The position numbers and the translations under genes were made by a program. Positions 1 through 5,916 of a stretch of 6,310 nt of DNA are shown here, in pieces (position 1 is the stretch's first letter; every line of letters begins with the position of its first letter). This DNA is from Euryarchaeota archaeon UBA501 (GTDB taxonomy: Archaea; Thermoplasmatota; Poseidoniia; Poseidoniales; Thalassarchaeaceae), in assembly GCA_002505685.1 (NCBI GenBank), contig DAVT01000082.1, positions 1 to 6,310 on the forward strand. The letters run 5' to 3'. The notes beneath the pieces are model-generated. The model was not told where the DNA came from and made no database searches. It saw only the letters and a program-made list of their open reading frames with translations.

Positions 1-761
1 ATGTACAAATCTCCTGCCTGTCCATTTTGAATGTGCTCTCCCTTTCCCCTCTGGCGGAGGCGGAGGCCATCTTCAGTACCCCTCGGAATCTGTATACGAA
101 GAGTCTGTGGTTTCTGTGCAGAACCTGTGCCTTGGCAATCAGAGCAGGGGTTTCGAATGATTTTCCCTTGGCCCCCACAATCAGGACAATCAGACACCAT
201 TTGCTGAACGAATGGTCCGACTCTCGCTTGCTGCATGATGCGCCCTTGGCCCCCACATGTAGAACAGACATTGACATCACCCGGACTTTTTGCCCCGGTC
301 CCACCACAAGAATCGCATGCTGCTGAAAGAGTGGCTGAAATTTCGATCTCATCTTCCTCAAAAATTTGCTCGAGTGTCACTGTGTGCCTCAGAAGAACAT
401 CGTTGCCTCGACGACCGCGAGATGATTGGCCGCCGCCAAACATGCTAGAGAAAATGGAGTCAAAGCCTCCACTGAACAAATCATCCAGATTGATGTTCAC
501 ACCTTGGAATCCTCCGGGTCCAAATGGAGAGCCGCCAGGTGAATCGTGCCCAAACATGTCGTATTGGCGCCTTTGTTCAGGGTTGGAGAGAACTGCGTAT
601 GCTTCTTGCAATTCCTTGAATAAGCGCTCAGAATCTGGGTCATCGGGATTCTTGTCGGGATGATATTTCCGGGCAAGACTCCGGAAGGATTTCTTCAATT
701 CTGAATCTGATGCTTCTTTAGATACGCCGAGAACTTCGTAATAGTCTCGCTTCTCTGACAT
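1..761 (-). CDS. dnaJ: Chaperone protein DnaJ (Hsp40), C-terminus missing at left edge
   Basis: Co-chaperone that delivers unfolded proteins to DnaK and stimulates its ATPase in the cytoplasm. The visible 253 residues begin with a J domain (about 1-70) holding the HPD motif at residues 34-36 (context RKYHPDKNPDD), followed by a Gly/Phe-rich stretch (about 71-120, with FGPGGF and GGGQSSRGRRG). A full zinc-finger domain follows, with four CxxCxGxG repeats at C149/C152, C166/C169, C192/C195 and C206/C209, and then the beginning of the substrate-binding domain (QTLRIQIPRGTEDG). This order is that of a type I DnaJ; such proteins are about 370-390 residues, so roughly a third is outside the window. 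The ATG at 759-761 is supported by a GAGG site 9 bases upstream. Archaea are thought to have gained DnaK/DnaJ/GrpE from bacteria; no dnaK or grpE is visible here. The family assignment is certain. Confidence 0.97.
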   Translation of the reverse strand, partial: MSEKRDYYEVLGVSKEASDSELKKSFRSLARKYHPDKNPDDPDSERLFKELQEAYAVLSNPEQRRQYDMFGHDSPGGSPFGPGGFQGVNINLDDLFSGGFDSIFSSMFGGGQSSRGRRGNDVLLRHTVTLEQIFEEDEIEISATLSAACDSCGGTGAKSPGDVNVCSTCGGQGRIMQQARVGPFVQQMVSDCPDCGGQGKIIRNPCSDCQGTGSAQKPQTLRIQIPRGTEDGLRLRQRGKGEHIQNGQAGDLY

Positions 762-770
762 CGAATTCCC

Positions 771-774
771 CCTC
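771..774 (-). promoter_or_regulatory. Ribosome binding site of dnaJ
   Basis: On the minus strand, GAGG inside a purine-rich run (AGAGGGGGAA) lies 9 bases before the dnaJ ATG. It supports the chosen start and suggests dnaJ is translated from a leadered message. This may come from its own promoter in the 58-base gap or from readthrough from the zinc-ribbon gene upstream. Confidence 0.55.
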
Positions 775-819
775 TGTCCTCGCGTTCTAGCACCTGTTAT
801 TCAACCCGACGATTGCAAA

Positions 820-1617
820 TCAAAGCTTACTACCACAATTATCGCAATAAGTCTCTGATTCAGGATTGTTTCTTCCACAAATGCTGCAAATGTTCGTCGT
901 TGATGCCTCAGTTGCTTGCGTAGTTCCTGTTGTAGTCACACCGCGCATCTCTTGAGCATACCAGTCTTCTGGTTCATTGGAGAGTGCTTGGGCGACAGGG
1001 GAATCTGTCACATCAGGCACTGTTGTGCTGGTTTCTTTTAGGCGATCCAAAACGCCGCCGATAATTCCCTTTTCTGGTTCGGGTTGCGCATGCGTAACTC
1101 CTTGCACTGTTTCGATGGGGCCGCTTTCCCCCGTTACACGAGATGTTGAACGTCGAACATGCTCTGACTCGGAGAAGAGGGCTACATTGCTCTGGTCTTC
1201 TTCATCCTGAGATATTTCTGAGGTCAAGCGTTCACTGGTTAATTCAGCGATTGAGCCATCCAATCGTTGCAATGCCTTTCTTGACATCTGCCCTGATTCG
1301 ACGCTTTTTGCATCTGCTTCAAGTTCTGACATCGCCAAATCTGCCTTTGACCAGACTCCCCTATCTTCGGCGGTGTAATCTTTCTGTAATTTCTTAATCT
1401 GCCGTTGTCGATGCCACTCATGATCACGAACTGTTCTTGCATTTCTGAACAGAAATACTCCGATGACAATAGAAATTCCAAAGTAAATCACACGCCCGAA
1501 TAAATCGGGAACAAGTCGTTCTGAAATTGCTGGAATAGATTGGAAAATCGCCAAGAAAATGAAGATGGGGGCGGCAAAAAACAACCACGCGTTCAGCGGG
1601 TTCTTTTCGGTCGCCAT
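820..1617 (-). CDS. Two-helix membrane protein with C-terminal zinc ribbon, function unknown
   Basis: A 265-residue protein I cannot assign to a named family. Two hydrophobic helices lie near the N-terminus (about residues 9-28 and 43-57), followed by a basic segment (RNARTVRD...HRQRQIKK), a long polar, acidic, Ser/Thr-rich stretch (about 85-240) that looks helical at first and disordered later, and a C-terminal zinc ribbon with CxxC pairs C244/C247 and C258/C261 ending in CGSKL. This ribbon is of the short zinc-ribbon type (C-x2-C-x10-C-x2-C) found at the ends of many archaeal membrane proteins. By charge, the ribbon and linker are probably cytoplasmic. The ATG at 1615-1617 is preferred because it starts a typical N-terminus (MATEKNPLN) just before the first helix. 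A TTG at 1648-1650 would add 11 residues and lies 18 bases from the glycosyltransferase stop. No clear Shine-Dalgarno is seen for either. It lies between the glycosyltransferase and dnaJ on the same strand, so co-transcription is plausible. Confidence 0.8.
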   Translation of the reverse strand: MATEKNPLNAWLFFAAPIFIFLAIFQSIPAISERLVPDLFGRVIYFGISIVIGVFLFRNARTVRDHEWHRQRQIKKLQKDYTAEDRGVWSKADLAMSELEADAKSVESGQMSRKALQRLDGSIAELTSERLTSEISQDEEDQSNVALFSESEHVRRSTSRVTGESGPIETVQGVTHAQPEPEKGIIGGVLDRLKETSTTVPDVTDSPVAQALSNEPEDWYAQEMRGVTTTGTTQATEASTTNICSICGRNNPESETYCDNCGSKL

Positions 1618-1668
1618 GCCTAGACCATGCAAAGCAGGGATTTCAAGCAATCTATGGCTCAGCCCGAA

Positions 1669-2712
1669 TTAAACTCGGTCGTTGGGGGGCTTTCCTGAGC
1701 GGAAGAGGCCACCGAGCAAACCAATGCTGAATGAGGTATGTAACAAGAAGAGTAAGTACGGCACACCCAAAAGCATCGAAGGTTCCTTTGCCCGTTTGGC
1801 TTCTCCAGCTCCAATGACGAAAAGAGTCGTGGCGTAAGCAATAATGGGCCACAAAAAGTTCGGGATGTGGAATGTAGATTGTCCGTCGATGGCAAAACCG
1901 AAGACCATGGCCAATCCAATCCAAGGCAAAAACTCCCCCAATCTCAATCTTGATTTCGCTTCGATAAGATGTTTCATTCTCCAGAAACCGTAGCGATAAC
2001 CCATTTTCCACCACTTTTTGATGGTAGTTCGTTTGGCCATACGCACATGCGTGTGTGGTGTACGCCACAACGGCCAATCATTGCCAATCAATCTCAGATT
2101 GATTTCACTGTCCTGAGTGGTGATGAAACCTTCATTCCAACCTCCAACAGATTCGATGGCGACTCTTCTGTAAAGTGTAAAGGGAGGAATTTTGGTTGGC
2201 CCTTCCTTTTTGAATCTAGCAAATTGACCCGAGCCCCCTAGTGGACAGGCCAAAGCCGCCTCAACCCACTTGCCAACTTTCGTGAGTGGCAAATCCGATT
2301 CGAGAACGATTGAGCCAAGACCCCCCAATTGGCGACCGAGTTGTGACTCGATCTCAAGCATTCGCTTCACACGAACTTCAAGGTGATCTGTGGGCACCCA
2401 AGCATGGCCAATCATTTCTAGAATCAGTTCAGTGCCATCCCGCAGATATTCTAGGGCCATATTTCTAGCATGGGGGACGAACCGATGGGGATTGTCAATA
2501 AGAATAATTTCAGGACCATTTGCCTCGTTGCTTTCACTTGCAAGACGCTGGACAATCTCAATCGTACCGTCAGTTGACCCCCCATCAAGAACCAGTATTT
2601 GGTGGGATGTCGCAGGATATGTTTGCTGCATAAAACTCCGCAAGCACCTCTCAATATGCTCGGCCTCTTGCCAAGTTGGGATGATGGTCGCGACCCCGGG
2701 AGTGGGCTCCAT
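1669..2712 (-). CDS. Family 2 glycosyltransferase, ExoA-like, membrane-anchored
   Basis: Predicted to transfer a sugar from a nucleotide-sugar donor to a lipid-linked or surface glycan at the inner face of the membrane; substrate unknown. The 347-residue protein starts with a GT-A fold: VATIIPTWQEAEHIERCL (about 7-24), the donor-site stretch ILVLDGGSTDGT (39-50), HARN (81-84), the segment IGHAWVPTDHLE (101-112) where the DxD-type metal site is expected, and TTQDSEINLRL (198-208), the acidic catalytic motif. A basic WKMGYRYGFWRMKH segment (235-248) matches the region after the catalytic domain in succinoglycan ExoA-type enzymes. Three hydrophobic helices follow (about 261-276, 283-303 and 313-337). 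The assignment to GT2 is firm; the ExoA-like subgroup is judged from motif spacing. Odd: the Asp usual before A/G-H in ExoA relatives is Ile101. The ATG at 2710-2712 starts close to the first strand as expected; no Shine-Dalgarno is visible. It is the first gene of the minus-strand set running toward dnaJ. Confidence 0.9.
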   Translation of the reverse strand: MEPTPGVATIIPTWQEAEHIERCLRSFMQQTYPATSHQILVLDGGSTDGTIEIVQRLASESNEANGPEIILIDNPHRFVPHARNMALEYLRDGTELILEMIGHAWVPTDHLEVRVKRMLEIESQLGRQLGGLGSIVLESDLPLTKVGKWVEAALACPLGGSGQFARFKKEGPTKIPPFTLYRRVAIESVGGWNEGFITTQDSEINLRLIGNDWPLWRTPHTHVRMAKRTTIKKWWKMGYRYGFWRMKHLIEAKSRLRLGEFLPWIGLAMVFGFAIDGQSTFHIPNFLWPIIAYATTLFVIGAGEAKRAKEPSMLLGVPYLLFLLHTSFSIGLLGGLFRSGKPPNDRV

Positions 2713-2796
2713 GTTGGGCGACAGTATCCAATGGGTGTCAAGGTTCCGCGCCCGAAAGCGAGAAAAAGCGCCTTTTCACAACAGTGTTTGTTCGCC
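2713..2796. promoter_or_regulatory. Divergent intergenic region with a 16-base imperfect palindrome
   Basis: These 84 bases separate the starts of the glycosyltransferase (minus) and the UPF0201 gene (plus), so promoters for both should lie here or just inside the genes. At 2762-2777 there is an inverted repeat (GAAAAAGCGCCTTTTC) in which seven of eight base pairs match. It ends 19 bases before the UPF0201 ATG, where it could be an operator or overlap the promoter. I see no convincing TATA box or Shine-Dalgarno for either gene. The promoter role is inferred from layout; the palindrome is seen directly. Confidence 0.4.
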
Positions 2797-3345
2797 ATGA
2801 CCTCTGTTCCGATGGTTACCGTTTCTACGACCATCATGCCTCATGAATTACCAAGCAAATGCATCGAAGCAGTCCAGCGAATTTTCCCAGACTTCCAGCC
2901 TGAAAAACAGTTTGTGGATGAAAAATTCCCTGTTACAAGGGATGCCGTCGAAATTTCTCAGGAAGGGATCTCCACAGATTTGTTCCTAGAACTGTTGACT
3001 GATCAGAGGATTCTGGATACTGCATTGGATGCAATGTCACTAAACATGGCCAGCGATACCTCAGAACAAGATTCACTATTCACGGCCAATTTCCTAATCT
3101 CACGACAGGCAGCCCTGATGCAAAAAGTTGCATTTGTGTTGGATTCCGAGCGCACCGTTGGTGGGGTCATCGAAGTGGGGATGCAAAGTCCGGACTTGCC
3201 CGCATGGCTACAAGAAGCAACTTGGCACCCAGGTCGTCGAGAAATCCCCCGTACTGTAGGCGATGAAATCAGCATGCGTGCGGATGGAACTGTCACCGAA
3301 TGGTTTGACAAGAAAGGGCGAGCAACGATACAAACCGATGACTAG
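2797..3345 (+). CDS. UPF0201 family protein (predicted RNA-binding, exosome-associated)
   Basis: A 182-residue protein with the features of the archaeal UPF0201 family (COG1325, often named RNA-binding domain of exosome subunit). Function is unproven; the fold and genome contexts of the family suggest RNA binding, with possible ties to the exosome. Recognised from an N-terminal strand (VTVSTTIMP, 7-15) leading to CIEAVQRIFPDFQPE (22-36), which matches the family's 'AI.NIFPD' signature, then LLTDQRILDTA (66-76), matching the family's 'REQRILDAAR', and FLISRQAALMQKVAFV (99-114) with VGGVIEV (121-127), matching the family's conserved 'KQAA..GKV.FV..ES.LGPI'. The tail after about residue 135 (WLQEATWHPGRRE..., ending in a polar TVTEWFDKKGRATIQTDD) is longer than I expect for the core domain. 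Start: ATG at 2797-2799; the ATG at 2812-2814 is a close alternative that begins right at the domain. The frame is open further upstream to 2599, but that part is antisense to the glycosyltransferase and is not family-like. It converges on the peptidase-Nudix gene with a 4-base overlap. Confidence 0.85.
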   Translation: MTSVPMVTVSTTIMPHELPSKCIEAVQRIFPDFQPEKQFVDEKFPVTRDAVEISQEGISTDLFLELLTDQRILDTALDAMSLNMASDTSEQDSLFTANFLISRQAALMQKVAFVLDSERTVGGVIEVGMQSPDLPAWLQEATWHPGRREIPRTVGDEISMRADGTVTEWFDKKGRATIQTDD

Positions 3346-4376
3346 ATGCTGGAAAATCCACAACCAATCAGGCGGTTTACGAAACCAATGTCGGCAGGGA
3401 GCCAATCTAATTTGGCTGCTGAATCTTCATCCACCCACTGAAAATCATCGTGCACATTTTGCGAGAAGACTTCCGCATTAGATACGCACTTGTAAAAATT
3501 CAAACTGACAATCATGGAAGGGTAGTCATGAACGACATTTTCGATGAATGAGACTACTTCAATTTCAATTCCCAATTCCTCTAGCAACTCTCGCTCAAGC
3601 GCCTCAATCGCTGATTCACCCGCATCGATTTTACCTCCAGGGAATTCCCAGTGGCCACCCATCACCTGCCCTGCAGAACGTTGACAGGCCAAAATTTCGT
3701 GTTCACGGTTGATTAGAACTGCACCTACAACTTGTACCACTGGCTTCTGCGATATGCGAGCAGCCAATTCCAGCAGGACTGCCAATTGTTCTTCAAGCGA
3801 CACTTTAGAAAAATCGGGAATGTGAACAAAAATGGCGGGAATAGAGCGATTTCGAGATTGGAAACCCTTTGTTTCAATTTCATGTAAAGTTCTGTAATAG
3901 GTCTCATTGCAAACAAATCGCCCACAGTCTTCACTCATTTCAACGACTTCGTTTCCCGCAAATGCGGCTTCGATTGAAGGGCGGTGAACGGTAGTATGTA
4001 GCAACGCAAGCCCTGACTCCTCAACGAAACCCTCACTCACAATACGTCCACTGTTGTCGGGTATTCGGAAATTTGATTCGTTGACTGCACACATTTCCAG
4101 TCGTATCTTTTCTGCATTTTCGTTTAGGCCAACGTGGATTACTGCATCATATTCTTCGATGTCTCCGAGGCTACTTCGGCTACCTGCTTCATCCACAGTC
4201 AAAATTCGCCCATTAAATTCAAGCTCAATCGAATTCGATTCCAAACCATAAGGTGACATAGACTGGATTTCTTGGGAATGGACGGTATCGAGTAGTTGTT
4301 CGACTAGTTTCTGTGATGGATTTTGCGAATGTGAACCAAAGGGTTGGAAACCGGTTAACCATATGCGGGTCCTCAT
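3342..4376 (-). CDS. Pyroglutamyl-peptidase I fused to a MutT-like Nudix hydrolase
   Basis: A 344-residue two-domain enzyme. Residues 1 to about 207 match pyroglutamyl-peptidase I (Pcp, peptidase C15), which removes N-terminal pyroglutamate from peptides in the cytoplasm: RIWLTGFQPFGSHSQNPS (4-21), VIHVGLNENAEKIRLEMCAVN (79-99), RIPDNSGR (104-111), GRFVCNETYYRTLHEI (152-167) and AIFVHIPDF (181-189). The catalytic triad is present as Glu94, Cys156 and His185. Residues from about 213 to the end are a Nudix domain (VVGAVLINREHEILACQRS, then WEFPGGK) with a perfect Nudix box at 248-270 (GKIDAGE...RELLEELGI) and a C-terminal LDWLPAD segment typical of MutT-type enzymes that hydrolyse oxidised or other (d)NTPs. 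The two domains are in one uninterrupted frame, about 25 residues apart. Pcp alone is usually about 200-220 residues, so this is a true fusion. The ATG at 4374-4376 is preferred because it sits just before the Pcp first strand; a TTG at 4407-4409 is a less likely alternative. No Shine-Dalgarno is seen. Specificity of either domain cannot be told from sequence. Confidence 0.92.
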   Translation of the reverse strand: MRTRIWLTGFQPFGSHSQNPSQKLVEQLLDTVHSQEIQSMSPYGLESNSIELEFNGRILTVDEAGSRSSLGDIEEYDAVIHVGLNENAEKIRLEMCAVNESNFRIPDNSGRIVSEGFVEESGLALLHTTVHRPSIEAAFAGNEVVEMSEDCGRFVCNETYYRTLHEIETKGFQSRNRSIPAIFVHIPDFSKVSLEEQLAVLLELAARISQKPVVQVVGAVLINREHEILACQRSAGQVMGGHWEFPGGKIDAGESAIEALERELLEELGIEIEVVSFIENVVHDYPSMIVSLNFYKCVSNAEVFSQNVHDDFQWVDEDSAAKLDWLPADIGFVNRLIGCGFSSI

Positions 4377-4437
4377 TAGGGTGAAACAATGGGTCAATGA
4401 ACATAGCAATTATGGGTGTGGAATCAGCCAAGGTGCC
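4377..4437. promoter_or_regulatory. Divergent promoter region between peptidase-Nudix and membrane protein genes
   Basis: Sixty-one bases separate two divergent start codons, so both promoters should lie here. The only AT-rich element is CAATTATG at 4407-4414, which reads CATAATTG on the other strand. Its centre is about 27 bases before the plus-strand ATG, a spacing that would suit a TATA box of a leaderless archaeal transcript. For the minus-strand gene it is about 34 bases away, somewhat far. GGTG at 4431-4434 is too near the plus-strand ATG to be a normal ribosome site. This is inferred from layout and spacing only. Confidence 0.3.
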
Positions 4438-4989
4438 ATGGACGAGTTCGAGTTGGAACTCAAGGCCCGCCGAGATAGCATGTCTCGGTTTGAAGATCAA
4501 TCGGGAAGAGATGGGGCAGATGGGACTCTGATTCTAGCGGATGCTCTCACATATGCTGCTGGGGCAAGTGCGTTCATCACAGCGGCTGTCGATGCCTTGG
4601 AAGCAGGGGGTATCGATATGCGGATTGGAATCCTTTTGGGAGCTGGTTTTGGCCTCTGGCTTTGCTCTCAATCGCTGAACAACTTCCGACGCCTGTTACC
4701 TGTCTGGGTCAGGGCGGTGCTTGGAATGCGAATTTTGCCAGAAACGTTTGAAGAGCAGAGTACATTTTCCAGAAAACGCAGAATGTGGACAATTGTGGTT
4801 GCCGCCTTTCTGACCGCCATCATTGCAATTCAATTTACACTGGATGATTCAAGCATCATTACTCGCTCAGGAGTTTCATTTCACTATGTTCTTTGGGGCA
4901 TTGTTGGCCTCGACATAATAGTCGCCATACAGTGGTATTTTGTCATTGGAAAGGCCGACACTATTTCGGACAGGCCTGGCGGTTGGTGA
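4438..4989 (+). CDS. Four-helix membrane protein, function unknown
   Basis: A 183-residue protein I do not recognise. It has a short charged N-terminus (MDEFELELKARRDSMSRFEDQ...), then hydrophobic helices at about 34-54 (small-residue rich, ending ALEAGG), 61-80, 116-135 and 149-171, with a basic loop between the second and third (RR at 84-85, RKRR at 112-115) that should face the cytoplasm. The tail (KADTISDRPGGW) is short and polar. No catalytic or metal-binding motif is apparent. The ATG at 4438-4440 is chosen because the frame further upstream (to 4363) overlaps the start of the divergent peptidase-Nudix gene and lacks a membrane-protein look. A second small membrane protein gene follows on the same strand 53 bases later, and the two are probably co-transcribed. 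Confidence 0.75.
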   Translation: MDEFELELKARRDSMSRFEDQSGRDGADGTLILADALTYAAGASAFITAAVDALEAGGIDMRIGILLGAGFGLWLCSQSLNNFRRLLPVWVRAVLGMRILPETFEEQSTFSRKRRMWTIVVAAFLTAIIAIQFTLDDSSIITRSGVSFHYVLWGIVGLDIIVAIQWYFVIGKADTISDRPGGW

Positions 4990-5031
4990 TTGAACACGGA
5001 AGCATAGCATTGAACAAGGCGAATGGATAGG

Positions 5032-5037
5032 AAGGAG
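5032..5037 (+). promoter_or_regulatory. Ribosome binding site of the small membrane protein gene
   Basis: AAGGAG (within GGAAGGAGTGAGG) lies 5 bases before the ATG at 5043. It decides the start in favour of 5043 over the GTG at 5037, which overlaps the site itself; the ATG at 5049 is a less likely third choice. It is one of the few clear Shine-Dalgarno sites in the window. Confidence 0.65.
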
Positions 5038-5042
5038 TGAGG

Positions 5043-5423
5043 ATGGATATGGTAGACGATGAAGAGGAGGACCTGGTTGTCACTCTACCAACTCAACCAT
5101 CGCCCCAAGGTCGATTTCGGAACACCCTAGGGGTATTACGCCTAATTTGGACCGAGTTGACGGCAGGTGTGGGTGCTTGGGGCTCTCTGAAACCACTAGT
5201 TGCCGGCGTGCTGGCTGCAGTTCCTTTCCTATTCTTAGGGCAACATTTCAATCGGCAACATCAGAAAGGGTTCGATTGGATGTTGCTGCAATTACCATTG
5301 GGTCTCACAATCATTCTGTGGCCTGTTCTTTGGGCATGGTCGATTTTCGATGCCTATCGGGTTGCGATGGTGGCGGTGTCTGATGCCGAGAATCGGCGAC
5401 GTGTTTACGAACTCGCCTACTGA
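5043..5423 (+). CDS. Small two-helix membrane protein, function unknown
   Basis: A 126-residue protein of unknown function. The N-terminus is strongly acidic (MDMVDDEEEDLVV, 1-13), then comes a polar stretch with a possible amphipathic segment (LGVLRLIWTELTAGVGAW, 29-46), a first membrane helix at about 51-69 and a second at about 80-102 that runs into a WPVLWAWSIFDAYRVAM motif (93-109). The W-S-x-F-D-A-Y-R pattern at the end of a helix recurs in small TM2-like membrane proteins, but I cannot assign a family with certainty. No catalytic residues are evident. Its Shine-Dalgarno is strong, unlike that of the preceding gene, so it may be the second gene of a two-gene unit. Its TGA stop at 5421-5423 directly abuts the stop codon of the convergent minus-strand gene. 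Confidence 0.75.
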   Translation: MDMVDDEEEDLVVTLPTQPSPQGRFRNTLGVLRLIWTELTAGVGAWGSLKPLVAGVLAAVPFLFLGQHFNRQHQKGFDWMLLQLPLGLTIILWPVLWAWSIFDAYRVAMVAVSDAENRRRVYELAY

Positions 5424-5903
5424 TTACCAATCATCAGGAATTTCAAGGGGCGAAAACAGTTCGCCTGTTGCTTTAACGCCGGCCAACTGATTGCGAGCGA
5501 GATGTTCCCACTGCCGAAGTTGCATTAGTGCATCAACCAATGGCATTTCCGTGGCATTCATTGCTGAGCGAAGAATCGTATCCAGAATATCCATCCGATC
5601 ATCATCAAGGTTGTTTAGCATTGTTTCAAGCGGGGGGCCACTGGTGGCTTCGTTGCTATTCTCTCCGATAATGGGCCATGGTTGGGAGAGTATTTCTGGA
5701 ATATTTTCTCCCTCTGCTGACGCTTGTACCAAGAGGGCTTCTTTCAATTGCCTGGTGTATTTGGAAAACACCAACGAGACCTCGATTAAGGGCATCGAAT
5801 ATTGCCGCAAAAAATTGACAATTTGCTCTTGTAAAAAGACCATCTTTTCGGTTGTTTCAGAGTCGGGACCGGGGATTGGAATTCGTGGCAAATCCCCAGA
5901 CAT
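5424..5903 (-). CDS. Hypothetical helical soluble protein
   Basis: A 159-residue protein that I do not recognise. The N-terminus is proline-rich (LPRIPIPGPDSE, 5-16), followed by predicted amphipathic helices (TEKMVFLQEQIVNFLRQY and VSLVFSKYTRQLKEALLVQ), a polar linker rich in N, E, S and P, and two more helices (DDRMDILDTILRSAMNATE and LVDALMQLRQWEHLARNQL) before an acidic end (PLEIPDDW). There is no signal peptide, membrane helix, cysteine cluster or nucleotide-binding motif. The ATG at 5901-5903 is preferred over the GTG at 5910-5912 because AGGTGA lies 5 bases before it. The gene starts 13 bases after the stop of the EF-hand protein gene, so the two are very probably one operon. Confidence 0.7.
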   Translation of the reverse strand: MSGDLPRIPIPGPDSETTEKMVFLQEQIVNFLRQYSMPLIEVSLVFSKYTRQLKEALLVQASAEGENIPEILSQPWPIIGENSNEATSGPPLETMLNNLDDDRMDILDTILRSAMNATEMPLVDALMQLRQWEHLARNQLAGVKATGELFSPLEIPDDW

Positions 5904-5908
5904 TGATG

Positions 5909-5914
5909 TCACCT
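5909..5914 (-). promoter_or_regulatory. Ribosome binding site of the helical hypothetical gene
   Basis: On the minus strand AGGTGA, matching the anti-Shine-Dalgarno end of archaeal 16S rRNA, lies 5 bases before the ATG at 5903 and inside the 13-base gap after the upstream stop codon. It overlaps the alternative GTG start and so argues against it. Confidence 0.6.
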
Positions 5915-5916
5915 AC

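Noticed and set aside
235..663. A plus-strand open frame of 142 codons
   Set aside because: It lies wholly within dnaJ on the other strand, where all DnaJ domains and motifs are read without interruption; its product has no recognisable domain.
1652..2077. Minus-strand open frame of 141 codons inside the glycosyltransferase
   Set aside because: It is an out-of-frame shadow of the glycosyltransferase gene and matches nothing recognisable; the main frame carries the GT2 motifs and membrane helices throughout.
2599..2796. An upstream in-frame extension of the UPF0201 reading frame
   Set aside because: It is antisense to the start of the glycosyltransferase gene, has no resemblance to the family, and the family-like sequence begins only after the ATGs at 2797 and 2812.
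3735..3815. Possible frameshift or assembly join between the Pcp and Nudix domains
   Set aside because: The reading frame passes through the linker with no stop or shift, and the linker (KVSLEEQLAVLLELAARISQ) reads as the normal C-terminal helix of Pcp.
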